Below the pieces are notes generated by a model. That model was not told the origin of the DNA. It did not search any database and was given only the letters and a program-made list of their open reading frames with translations. Made by a program: the position numbers and the translations under genes. Positions 12,171-23,077 of a stretch of DNA of 64,000 nucleotides are shown in pieces (position 1 is the first letter of the stretch; each line of letters begins with the position of its first letter). Source of the stretch: Spisula solida (Eukaryota > Mollusca > Bivalvia > Venerida > Mactridae); the NCBI GenBank assembly GCA_947247005.1, contig OX365945.1:37688551-37752550 (forward strand). The letters run 5' to 3'.

Positions 12171-12443
12171 TTGTTTTACCCACGTGTATTTACCGATAAT
12201 GCAATGGAAGTGGATAGATATTCACAAAAACGCAAAGAGCGCTCCCCGCTAGATGATGATATAAACTTGAAACGTCAAAATACTGTGACAACCCAGTCAC
12301 CCATGGAATTTGTGGAACGTGATGGAGTGTTAACTGACAAAAACTCTGAAACAAATAATCAGCAAGTCATGGATCATAACTTAGTCAGCGACCCCCAGGG
12401 CGCACCTCAAAATCTGATCAATGCAGTCGACACAAACCAATAA
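12171..12443 (+). pseudogene. ORF1 N-terminal remnant of LINE-1
   Basis: A 90-residue frame with a basic, serine/proline-rich opening (QKRKERSPLDDDINLKRQ) that resembles the start of the intact ORF1 of LINE-3 (GKRKLSSPDDSNQQPDKR). The coiled-coil and RRM-like parts found in LINE-3 ORF1 are absent. It lies 138 bp upstream of the ORF2 frame and is in a different frame. I read it as a truncated ORF1, but the similarity is only compositional plus short matches. Confidence 0.45.
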
Positions 12444-12580
12444 TACGCACAATCCGAGATGTGTGTATTTGACTGACCCATATTTTCACTTGATGGACAA
12501 TGTTCAACCACCCGTAAATATACCAACGAGTAACTGTGCATTAAGCATTATATTATGACACATGTGATGCGATTTATAAT

Positions 12581-15500
12581 GTGTACAACAGTGCATTTAA
12601 TACTGCACTTTGGAATTGCCAAAATTATATGCATTTATGTAACTACTATACTCAATATTTCTCGAACAGAAATTGCCCTGTTTACGTGTCATTATTTGAT
12701 AATGAAAACAGCATTGAAAATGCATACCCAGTACTTACACTGGACTGGTATCATAATTATGGACAATATCTATACTGGTCAAACATGTGTGTGTATTTGT
12801 TTAACATGTTGTATAGTCAATCAGTTTATTACATGTATACTTACTATTATGACTATTATAATCGAAATACTGCTGTAATTGATAACTCGAACTCTGAAGA
12901 ACGTTTGCAGTTAAGGGGAGATAACCCCAAAAATGCGGTCTTACGACCATACAAACAAACGGATGCTTCTGACGAATCCTCATCTAGTAATGCTGACGAT
13001 TCTTCAGCTAGTTATGCTGACTTTAAAATGCTCACGCTAAATGTATGTGGCTTAAAGTCAAAGCTACATAGGCCTGAATTTATTGAGTTGATCAACCAAT
13101 ATTGTATAATTGGCTTGCAAGAAACTAAATGTGATGATTTAGACTCTGTAAATGTTCCAGGTTTTGATATTTTCATGAAAAATAGGAAATCCATTAGTAA
13201 AAGGAAATCTGGAGGTTTAGCTATACTTATAAGAAAAAATATCACAAAGTATGTGTCTGTTAAAGAAACTGATAACAAATTGGTTTTGTGGTTTACAATA
13301 GATAAGTATCTGTTTAATACTGATAAAGATGTATTATGTGGTGTTATCTACATACCACCTGAATATTCCGAATATGCTGTAGAAGATCCTTTTCTAGAAA
13401 TACAAAATGATTTGAACTCATTTTCACAGAAATATGACAATTTTTGTTTATTTGGTGATTTTAATTCGAGAACCAAATGCTTACAAGATCATATTGTGCT
13501 TGACAGTGATTTCTTTGAAATTCAAAACTTAGATGACATTTTGTCAGAATATTACCTGGAAGCTAGTATGCTAGACAAGTTCCCCAATATAAACAGAACT
13601 CGTCTAAACGGAGACAAATCTGTAAACAATTATGGCTATCAATTTATTGATTTTTTAAAACTGAATTGTATGTATATCTTAAACGGTAGAACAAAGTCCG
13701 ATATTCCTGGACTAGAAACATGTAAAGGGACTAGTGTTGTAGATTATTTTATTTGTAATTCAGCACTTTTTAAATATGTACTCTCTTTGAAAGTATTAGA
13801 CTTCTGCGAAATGCTGTCTGATGTACATAACCCGATTGAACTTAACTTAGGATTCAAAATACGTAACAGTAACCAAGAACAAAATAATGACCAACCAACA
13901 ATTAAATTATGGAATAGATCGAAAGCAAGTAACTTTGTTAATAATATTGACATGAATAAAGTACAACATATACATGATATGCTTAACAACATATCTTCAA
14001 AAAATGAAACTAACCTACATAATATAAACGAAATAGTAAATGATATATCATCATTATATCTCGATACTTCTCGTGAAACCTTCGGTTATTCAAAACCAGC
14101 CGCTTCTAAACATTCTCAGAGAAAACATGAGACGAACACGTGGTTTGGATCAAAATGTAGAATAGCTAGGAAAAGATTTCATAGAGCGAAGCATCTTTAT
14201 AAACTAAGAAAAAATAATAATACAAAACAAAATCTGAAAAGAAAAGCAAACAATTATAAAAATATAATGAATCATTTTCATAACGAAAACAAACGCCAAC
14301 ACATAAATAAAATTAGAAATATTAAAACTAAAGATCCTCGACAATATTGGAAACTTTTAAATGGCAGGTCTTCAAAAACAAATGAAGCAGACATAACAGA
14401 TCTTTATAACTACTTTAAAAATGTTAATTATAATGAAAATGAAAATTATATACAAGAAGGCGAAAACCAAGAAATAGAAATAAATGAGGAAATAAATATA
14501 CATATAACTTATAAAGAAATCGAGAAAGCAATAAAAACACTGAAAAATAATAAATCTAGTGGATATGATAATATAGTCAACGAACAAATAAAAGCTTCTT
14601 TACCGCTAATGAAAGATATTTTTGTTAAACTTTTTAATATAGTATTTGACACCGGAATTATCCCTGATATGTGGACAATAGGTATAATAAATCCTATATA
14701 CAAAAATAAAGGAGACATCACTAAACCGGAAAATTATCGCCCCATTACTTTACTCAGCTGCTTAGGTAAAGTATTTACATGTGTTCTCAATAATAGAATA
14801 ACTAATTATGTTGAGTCAAACAATCTGTTAAATAATACTCAAGCGGGTTTCAGGAAAGGGTTCTCGACCTCGGATAATCTATTTATTTTACACAATATAA
14901 TTCAGTATCTTAACAATAATAAAAAGAAACTGTTTTGTGCTTTTATAGACCTTAAACAAGCCTTCGACACCGTGTGGAGACAAGGATTATGGGGAAAATT
15001 ACTGAATACTCGTATTAATGGCAAATGCCTTCAAGTTATAAAAAATATGTACAATAATATAAAATCATGTGTAAAAGTAAACTCAAATCTATCTAACTTC
15101 TTTTCCTGTAATACAGGAGTTCGACAAGGCGAAAATTTGTCACCCATGCTTTTTTCGTTATTTTTAAATGACCTCCATGATTTTTTTCAAAACAATAGTG
15201 ATATACAAGGAATTACTATGCAAAATGATCAAAATGTGAATAACTTATTTAATCTTCTGAAAATCTTTATTTTACTATATGCAGACGATACTGTTATCGT
15301 CGCTGAGTCAGCATCCGAATTGCAGGCAGCTCTGAATACATATGAAGCATACTGTGACACATGGAAACTAAAAGTAAACATATCCAAATCAAAGATTGTA
15401 GTTTTTTCCAAAGGGAGACAACCAGTTTATAATTTTAAATTTAAAAATGAAAATCTAGAAGTTGTAACTGAATATAAATATCTAGGCATTTATTTTAGTA

Positions 15501-15734
15501 AAAGTGGGTCCTTTGTGAACTGCAAAAAACATATATCAGAACAAGCAACCAGAGCAATGTACAGTCTTATAAAAAATAGTAATCGACTAAATTTACCTAT
15601 CGATCTACAGATTGACCTCTTTAATAAGACAATAAAGCCAATATTACTTTACGGTGCTGAGATATGGGGTTTCGGCAACAATCAAATTATAGAAAGGGTA
15701 CAGTTAAAGTTTCTAAAATATATTCTAAAACTTA
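12581..15734 (+). pseudogene. LINE-1 ORF2, N-terminal part: APE endonuclease and reverse transcriptase
   Basis: A long open frame running into the insertion point. Residues 1-147 are tyrosine/asparagine-rich and unlike a known domain; the enzyme may really begin near 13027. Endonuclease blocks follow: LTLNVCGLKSK (13030), GLQETKC, FGDFNSRT and LSDVHNPIEL. Reverse-transcriptase blocks follow: NYRPITLLSCLGK, AGFRKGFSTSDN, FIDLKQAFDTV, GVRQGENLSPMLF, the catalytic LLYADDTVIV (about 15275) and YLGIYFSKSG. The frame is intact up to the TTA target at 15732-15734, then enters the inserted element and stops at 15745. The endonuclease motif is SDVH instead of the usual SDH. Confidence 0.9.
15732..15734. 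repeat. Left target-site duplication TTA
   Basis: TTA directly before the TAGTGGGGTGACAAT terminus, matching TTA at 21298-21300 after the other terminus. Removing the element plus one TTA restores the LINE-1 frame through the junction (KYILKL then KRSTPNYF). Confidence 0.9.
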
Positions 15735-16472
15735 TAGTGGGGTGACAATTGGTGATTTTTTGGGGTGAGGTGACAACTCAAGTAGAACAAGCAATGTTAT
15801 ATACCAAAATGTTCGCCTATGTATGTACTATATGGAACTGCCGGCATAAATTGTCAACGCGTGGTGCGGACACGGAAATCCAAGATGGCGTCCAAGATGG
15901 CCGCCATAATTTACACATACACTTAAAATTCTATGTTCTCATGCAATTTTTTTATTTATGTATGTAGTCACAAATATTTGCTTGGATATTATTCATTTGA
16001 TAATGTACATCAAATGGACATACAAGACAGACCACTTTGAGGTCAAGGTCATGGTCATTTCAAGGTCAAATTACGAAAAAAAGCTGAAAAAATTATGTTT
16101 CCTCACTTGTTTTCTTGTTTTAGCAGATGTTTTATATTCAAGTAGATATTAAAAGTGATAAAAGTGTTGGTAAGCACATATTCTCTTATTATTAGTTGAA
16201 TTTTCAGTTCAAAATATTGAAACTTTGTCAAAACTGACATTATTATGCATGTACATGTTGGACGAGATGGCATTCTAAATTAGATTGCTGCTTCCCTATT
16301 TAAAATTTTAGTATTCAACTATTGACACTATTATTTCTAATGGTATGATTAAATGTTTGTCTAAACAAAATAACTTTGTATTGTACTCCAAATGGACTTG
16401 AAAATGACCAATCAAGGTCAAGGTCAATGTCATTTCAAGGTCAAACTACCAAAAATACCTGAAAATTTGATC
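15735..16472. repeat. Left long terminal inverted repeat
   Basis: Matches 20551-21297 in inverted orientation. It holds two diverged tandem subunits of about 375 bp, each with a TCAAGGTCAAGGTCA-type block (near 16039 and 16413) and an adjacent CAAATGGAC box (near 16008 and 16389). Confidence 0.85.
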
Positions 16473-16589
16473 TTTCATTGTATTTTTTCTTATTATGAAA
16501 TTAGGTGAACATTATATTTTGTTGTAGATCATTGATGTGATCAGAGTTCTTTCATTAATAATAATAATTTATACTGAACTCATTTATGT

Positions 16590-19500
16590 GGCATCCCAGA
16601 CCATATGGGGTACATAACACTGTCAAGTACAACCATCCCGTGCCATAATGGGTACTCACTACTACGTGTTAAAGTCATACTAAGTCCTAAGGGTACTATA
16701 TACAAAGTACAGTCAAACCAAATCATCACCATCACATACCAGGCCAGAATGGGTTCTAACCATCAACAAGTACATTCTGTAACCAATGGAGTATATGTCA
16801 TGTTCTTACAACTGCCCTTAACAACCATTCCTATCGAGTTCTCAATGTCACTAGCTATACATGAGGCCCAATGGGGTACTTACAACCACAGAGTAGAGCC
16901 AACAAAGGCCATATTGGTTAATCACCACCATATCAATCTCGATATGGTACTCACAATCACTGAGCACAGCTGTAAAGGCCCTATGGGTTACTCACTAGTA
17001 CAAATCACAGTCGTATAAGGCCCAAAGGGGTACTCATCTAAAATAATTACAACTTTCCATGCCCAATAGGGGTGGTGCTCTTAACCAATGAATTACAGCC
17101 ATACCAGGTCCTATGGGCTACACTCAAGTCACAACAAAAGGGTACAGACATCCAAGGCCCAATCAACACCACCAATAAGCATTGAGTACAGTCACACCTG
17201 ACCCTATGTGGTACTTACCACCGACGATTACAGCCATACTGTGTTCTAATGGGTACTTGGACCAACTGAGTACAGTCATACCAGGTGAAATACAGCCATC
17301 CTAAGCCCTACTGGGTATTTCACCACCACTAATTATGGCCATACTAATCCATATGGGTTAGTTGCAACCACTAAATACAGCCATACTAGATCCCATGTGG
17401 TAATTACCACCACCAATTACAGCCACCATAGGCCCTATGCCCTACTCACAACCACTGTGTATAGCCATACTATGACTGAGGATACTCGCATCTACTGAGA
17501 ACAGCCATTCAATGCCCTATTTGGTATTTAACACTGCCTATAGAACAGCCATCCCAGGCCAATTTATGTTCTCACCTCCAAAAGTTCAACCATTCCAGGC
17601 CCATTTGGGAACCCATCACCATCAATTACAGTCATACCAGGTCTTATGGAGTACTCGCCACCACTCAATACAGCCGTCCTAGGCCCTATTGGAAACCCAC
17701 AACCACAGACAACAGCCATCACAGGTTCCATTTGGTACCCACCACCTTGAGTACAGCCACCACAGGCCCTATTGAATACCCTATACCACAGAAAACAGCC
17801 AACCCATGCCTCATTTGGTACCCACAACCTCTGAGCACAGCCATCCCAGGCCCTATTGGATACCCATCACAACAGAGAACAGCCGATCCCAGGCCCCATT
17901 TGGTACCCACTACCTCTGAGTACAGTCATCCCAGGCCTATTGGGTATCCACCACCTCTGAGTAGTCATCCAAGGCCCCATTGAGTACCCACCCTCATGAA
18001 TTCCAGCTATCACAGGCCCTATTGAGTATGCACCATTACAGATTTCAGCCATCCCAGTCCCTATTGAGTACCCACCACCTCTGAGCAGTCATCCAAGGCC
18101 CTATTGAGTACTCTCCCTCACAGATTTCAGCCATCCCAGGCCCTATTGTGTACCCAGCACCTCTGAATACAGTCATCCCAGGCCTATTGGGTATCCACCA
18201 CCTCTGAGTAGTCATCCAAGGCCCCATTGAGTACCCACCCACATGAATTCCAGCTATCAGACAGGCCCTATTGAGTATGCACCATTACAGATTTCAGCCA
18301 TCCCAGTCCCTATTGAGTACCCACCACCTCTGAGCAGTCATCCAAGGCCCTATTGAGTACTCTCCCTCACAGATTTCAGCCATCCCAGGCCCTATTGTGT
18401 ACCCAGCACCTCTGAATACAGTCATCCAATGCCCTATTGAGTACCCATCATCCATATTTCAGCCATCCCAAGCCCTATTGAGTACCCACCACCTCTGAGT
18501 ACAGTCATCCAAGCCCTATTGGGTACCTGTCATCACATATTTCAGCCATCCTAAGCCCATTTAGTACCCATCCTCACAGAATTCAGCCATCTCATGCCCT
18601 ATAGTGTACCCACCATCACAGATTTCAGCCATCCCAAGCCCTATTTTGTACCCACCATCACAGATTCCAGTCATCCCAAGCCCTATTGTGTACCCAGCAC
18701 CTATGAATACAGTCATCCAAGGCCCTATTATGTACCCATCATCACAGATATTAGCCATCCCAGGCCCTATTGGGTACCAACCATCACAGATTAAGCCATC
18801 AAAGGCCCTATTTAGTACCCACCCTCACAGATTTCAGCCATCCCAAGCCCAATTAGGTACCCATCATCACAGATTTCACCCAACCCAAGCCCTATGTGTA
18901 CCCACCATCAGATATTTCACCCAACCCAAGCCCTATGTGTACCCACCATCAGATATTTCAGCCATCCCAAGCCCATTGAGTACCCATCCTCACAGATTTC
19001 AGCCATCCCATGCCCTATTGTGTACCCACCATCACATATTTAACCCTACTAAAGCCCTATTTTGTACCCACCATCACAGATTAAGCCATCCCATGCCCTA
19101 ATGAGTACCCACCCTTACAGATTTCAGCCATCCCAAGCTCTAATGGGTACCCACCATCACAGATCTCATCCATCCCAAGCCCTATTGAGTACCCATCATC
19201 ACATATTTAAGCCATCCCAAGCCCATTGAAAACCCATTCTCACAGGTTTCACCCATCCCATGCCCTATTGGGTACCCGCCATCATATATTAAGCCATCTC
19301 AGGCCCTATTGAGTACCCACCCTCACAGATTTCAGCCATCCCAAGCTCTATTGGGTACCCACCATCACAGATTTCAGCCATCCCAAGCTCTATTGAGTAC
19401 CCACCCTCACAGATTTCAGCCATCCCAAGCTCTATTGGGTACCCACCCTCACAGATTTCAGCCATCCCAAGCTCTATTGAGTACCCATCCTCACAGATTT

Positions 19501-19770
19501 CAGCCATCCCAAGCTCTATTGGGTACCCATCCTCACAGATTTCAGCCATCCCAAGCTCTATTGGGTACCCACCCTCACAGATTTCAGCCATCCCAAGCCC
19601 TATTATGTACCCACATCACAGATTCCAGTCATCCCAAGCCCTATTGTGTGCTCACCATCACAGATTGAGCCATCCCAGGCCCTATTGAGTTCCCACCCTC
19701 ACAGATTTCAGCCATCCCAAGCCCTATTGTGTACCCACGTAACTTATCAAAGCAATACCATACCATACGG
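16590..19770. repeat. 42-bp minisatellite with a homogeneity gradient
   Basis: The unit contains CAGCCATCCCAAGCTCTATT, then GGGTACCCACCCTCACAGAT. Period is 42 bp, so 14 codons. Units at 19290-19600 are almost identical. Going left they diverge until, near 16600-17500, only the GCCATNCCAGGCCCTATGGG-type core with variable spacing remains. Long open frames appear on both strands as a result (for example a 14-residue repeat at 19309-19668) and are not considered genes. Confidence 0.9.
17934..18430. repeat. Higher-order duplication (~247 bp x2) in the minisatellite
   Basis: Positions 17934-18180 and 18181-18430 are near-identical blocks of about six 42-bp units, each starting GGCCTATTGGGTATCCACCA and including a CATGAATTCCAGCTATC unit. 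The second copy has a 3-bp insertion (ATCAGACAGG in place of ATCACAGG). Confidence 0.8.
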
Positions 19771-20550
19771 AGTACTCCCCCCACACGGAGTGCAGCAATC
19801 CTTGGCCCTATTCGAGTAATGACCAACACCAATTATGGCCATTTAAAATTTTAAGGGATACAAAGGCAACCACTGAATTCAGCCATACAAGACCCTATGT
19901 AGTAAACATACTTACCAGTACAAATTCAGCCATATCCGGCCATAAGGGATACCTAACCATCACATAGTTCAGCCATCTTAGGCCCAAGAGGTGACTCACC
20001 ATGTCCAAACGTTTTGTTGAAATTCCCGCAGTAGGAGATGCTTGGTATATTAAATGGCCTGCCATCTTTAATGGTTGCAGCAAGTCTGCTTTTTGCTGTG
20101 TCTAAATTCCCCAATCCCAGAATCTAAATTCCAGCCAAAGTCTATTTCCCGGGATCGGGAATCAAAGGGCCTGTCAAAATCCCGTCCGTTGGGAATTGTT
20201 TTCTGTCTAAAGTCCACTGTATGCCCGCCACTCCCCCACCCTGGGGCAAAATATTGATAGGTGCATTATTATATATAATAATTGTCTAATATGTAATAAT
20301 GTTGTCAAACCATTAACAATAATACTGTCAATTATAGAGATTCAACGATCAAGGAAAAAACATTCATGGCTGCAATATTGTACATTACAAAGAATCGCTT
20401 ATGTTCCGTCACAAAATTTAAATAGATTTTCTATTTGCAGTAAAAATTTATCACTTCTAATGAAATAATTTACACTTAGAATACCTGCTATCACATCTAA
20501 AACAAAATACAATGTTCAGCATTCGTTTATAATAACAATTTGCGACGAAA
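19771..20550. other. Right spacer of the TIR element
   Basis: Decayed minisatellite-like units to about 20000, then unique sequence with no ORF of interest, up to the right inverted repeat. Confidence 0.5.
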
Positions 20551-21297
20551 TATCAAATTTTCAGGTATTTTTGGTAGTTTGACCTTGAAATGACATTGAC
20601 CTTGACCTTGAGTGGTCATTTTTCAAGTCCATTTGGAGTACAATAGAAAGTAAATAATGTTTAGACAAACATTTAATCATACCATTAGAAATAATAGTGT
20701 CAAACAGTTGAATACTAAAATTTTAAATAGGGAAGCAGCAATCTAAGAATGCCATCTCGTCCAACATGTACATGCATAATAATGTCAGTTTTGACAAAGT
20801 TTCAATATTTTGAACTGAAAATTCAACTAATAATAAGAGAATATGTGCTTACCAACACTTTTATCACTTTTAATATCAACTTGAATATAGAACATCTGCT
20901 AAAACAAGAAAACAAGTGAGGAAACATCATTTTTTCAGCTTTTTTTCGTAATTTGACCTTGAAATGACCATGACCTTGACCTCAAAGTGGTCAGTCTTGT
21001 ATGTCCATTTGATGTACATTATCAAATGAATAATATCCAAGCAAATATTTGTGACTACATACATAAACAAAAAAATTGCATGAGAACATAGAATTTTAAG
21101 TGTATGTGTAAATTATGTCGGCCATCTTGGACGCCATCTTGGATTTCCGTGTCCGCACCACGCGTTGACAATTTATGCCGGCAGTTCCATATAGTACAGA
21201 CATAGGCGAACATTTTGGTATATAACATTGCTTGTTCTACTTGAGTTGTCACCTACTCCTTAAATAAGCCACTTTTGAGCTGATTGTCACCCCACTA
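20551..21297. repeat. Right long terminal inverted repeat
   Basis: Inverted copy of 15735-16472. It carries the complementary GACCTTGAAATGACC and GACCTTGACCT blocks near 20580-20610 and 20955-20985, and ends in CCCCACTA next to the TTA duplication. Confidence 0.85.
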
Positions 21298-22043
21298 TTA
21301 AAAGATCAACGCCCAATTACTTTGTTTATGGTGAAACAGGATGTATGCCTTTATCAGTAGACATTGAAGAAAAAATTATTTCGTTTTGGTCAAGACTCAT
21401 TACAAATGAAAATAATGGAACTGAAAAACTATCAACAACCGTCTACAAACATATTTTACAATCATCAATAGGATTAAATGATGAAACTTTAAAGAGAAGA
21501 TTCCCATGGTTATACAATGTTAAGAATATTTTGATTAAATGTGGATATATAAACGTGTGGACACATAATGCGTTCCCAAACCCAAAATGGTTAAAACTAG
21601 CAGTGAAACAAAGATTAAAAGATATTTTTCTTACTGATTGGTACTCTAAAATTGACAATGCAAGCAATAGTACATTTTATAGAATTTTTAAAAAGTCATT
21701 TGGTATTGAATCTTATTTGTCTGGCTTACAGACCCCGTTGTTATATTACTTTATCAAATTCAGAACCAGAAATCATCATTTACCTGTAGAAACCGGGAAC
21801 TGGTTATGTATACCTACTAACCAAAGACACTGTAATTTTTGCCAAAATATGATTGGAGATGAATTTCATTATTTGTTTGAATGTAACCGATTTAATAATG
21901 ATAGAAAACAGTATTTGAAACCAAAATATTACAGGCGACCAAATATGTTTAAATTAGAAAATCTTATGTGTACCAGCAACGAAGATGAATGTTTGAAATT
22001 ACTTAAATTTGTTAAAATTATATTGATAACGATAAGACCATAA
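21298..22043 (+). pseudogene. LINE-1 ORF2, C-terminal part with CCHC knuckle
   Basis: This continues the ORF2 frame after the nested element. In frame from the TTA duplication it reads KRSTPNYFVYGETGCMPLSV, the start of the region that follows the RT thumb in LINE ORF2 proteins. Near the end it has HCNFCQNMIGDEFHYLFEC, a C-x2-C-x8-H-x4-C zinc knuckle, and it stops at TAA 22041-22043. On its own it is a separated 3' exon-like piece with no function. Without the insertion the parent ORF2 would have no stop across the junction, so LINE-1 was close to intact when hit. Confidence 0.88.
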
Positions 22044-22240
22044 TTATATTGTTTGGTACAAGTGTTAATGATGAAATGTATGTATGTATCACTTAAGTAT
22101 GTCATATTATACCATGTCACAATTTCCATTAATAATAATCATGATATGTGTTGCAATTTAATATGTGTGTAGCCTCATCTGTATGTATTTAATGTCATTC
22201 ACCTCATATTTACATGTAAATGTATTGAGTGTAATAAAGG

Positions 22241-22258
22241 TATTGTATTGTATTGTAA
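22241..22258 (+). repeat. LINE-1 3' tail (TATTG)n
   Basis: AATAAAGG followed by three TATTG repeats, the same tail unit as LINE-2 (about 44770-44803) and LINE-3 (about 50172-50220). Confidence 0.8.
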
Positions 22259-22362
22259 TTTAAAATTGTTTTGACGGATGTAAAAGCTGTTCATTTATTT
22301 AGGTGTGGATAAATAACGGCTTTTATGTAAGATTATAATAATTAAATTCTGATTTTTTTTTA

Positions 22363-23077
22363 TTATGCCCCCCATCTTTGACGAGGGGGTATATTGCTTT
22401 GCACATGTCTGTCGGTCTGTCTGTCGGTGGTATAAAATGGTTTCCGTTCAATAACTCAAGAACACTTTGACCTAGGATCTTCAAAATTTACATGGAGGTT
22501 GGTCAGCATCAGTAGATGACCCCCATTGATTTTGAGGTCAGTAGGTCAAAGGTCAAGGTCATTGTGTCCTTTACTATTTCTGACTATTTCAATGGTTTCC
22601 GTTCAATTACTCAAGAAGGCTTTGACCTAGGATCTTCAAAATTTACATGGAGGTTGGTCAGCAACAGTAAATAACCCCTATTGATTTTGGGGTCAGTAGG
22701 TCGAAGGTCAAGGTCACTGTGACCTTTTCAATTTCTGACTATTTCAATGGTTTCCGTTCAATAACTCAAGAGCACTTTGACCTATGATCAACAAACTTTA
22801 CATGGAGGATGATCAGCAACAGTAGATGACCCCTATTGATTTTGAGGTCAGTAGGTCAAAGGTCATGGTCACTATGACCTTTACTATTTCTGACTATAAT
22901 GGTTTCAGTTCAATAACTCAAAAACGCTTTGACCTAGTATCTTCAAACTTTACATGGAGGTTGGACAGCAACAGTAGATGACCCCTATTGATTTTGAGGT
23001 CAAAGGTCAAGGTCACTGTGACCTTCCCCATTTCTGACTATTGGGCTGCCATGGGGGCATACGTGTTTTACAAACAT
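22363..23077. mobile_element. TGCCCCCC...GGGGGCATA modular repeat with ~145-150-bp units
   Basis: Starts TATGCCCCCCATC with a CTTTGACGAGGGGG hairpin and ends GGGGGCATACGTGTTTTAC. Four to five units of about 145-150 bp each hold TCCGTTCAATAACTCAAGA, TTTGACCTAGGATCTTCAAA and GGTCAAAGGTCAAGGTCACT boxes. It is non-coding. Confidence 0.75.

Larger units (their letters stand above)
15735..21297. mobile_element. 5,563-bp non-autonomous TIR element with minisatellite core
   Basis: The element begins TAGTGGGGTGACAAT and ends with its reverse complement ATTGTCACCCCACTA, flanked by the direct repeat TTA. Terminal inverted repeats are about 740 bp (15735-16472 and 20551-21297), similar except for a divergent segment just inside the termini (15751-15770 versus about 21250-21280). 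The centre is a 42-bp minisatellite. No transposase was found. A 3-bp TTA target duplication suits PIF/Harbinger; the CACTA-type end and 3-bp duplication also allow a CMC/Chapaev3-like origin. It must be younger than the LINE it splits. Confidence 0.9.
12171..22258 (+). mobile_element. LINE-1: APE-type non-LTR retrotransposon, split by a 5.6-kb insertion
   Basis: The element comprises a short ORF1-like remnant (12171-12443), an endonuclease/reverse-transcriptase ORF (12581-15734), a nested TIR element (15735-21297), the ORF2 C-terminus (21298-22043) and a 3' end with AATAAA followed by (TATTG)n at 22241-22258. The 5' boundary is not fixed. LINE-2 and LINE-3 share the same kind of pentanucleotide tail and a C-terminal CCHC knuckle, so the three belong to related lineages. 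The exact clade (CR1/Jockey/L1-like group) was not resolved by eye. Confidence 0.88.

Noticed and set aside
16605..17018. 137-codon frame on the + strand
   Set aside because: It lies in the decayed part of the minisatellite and shows only repeat-derived residues.
19289..19668. Long frames on both strands encoding 14-residue repeats
   Set aside because: The 42-bp unit is a multiple of three and lacks stops in several frames; open frames on both strands show that this is not coding selection.
16590..19770. CRISPR-like array
   Set aside because: Units are contiguous 42-bp repeats with no unique spacers, in an animal genome within a transposon.
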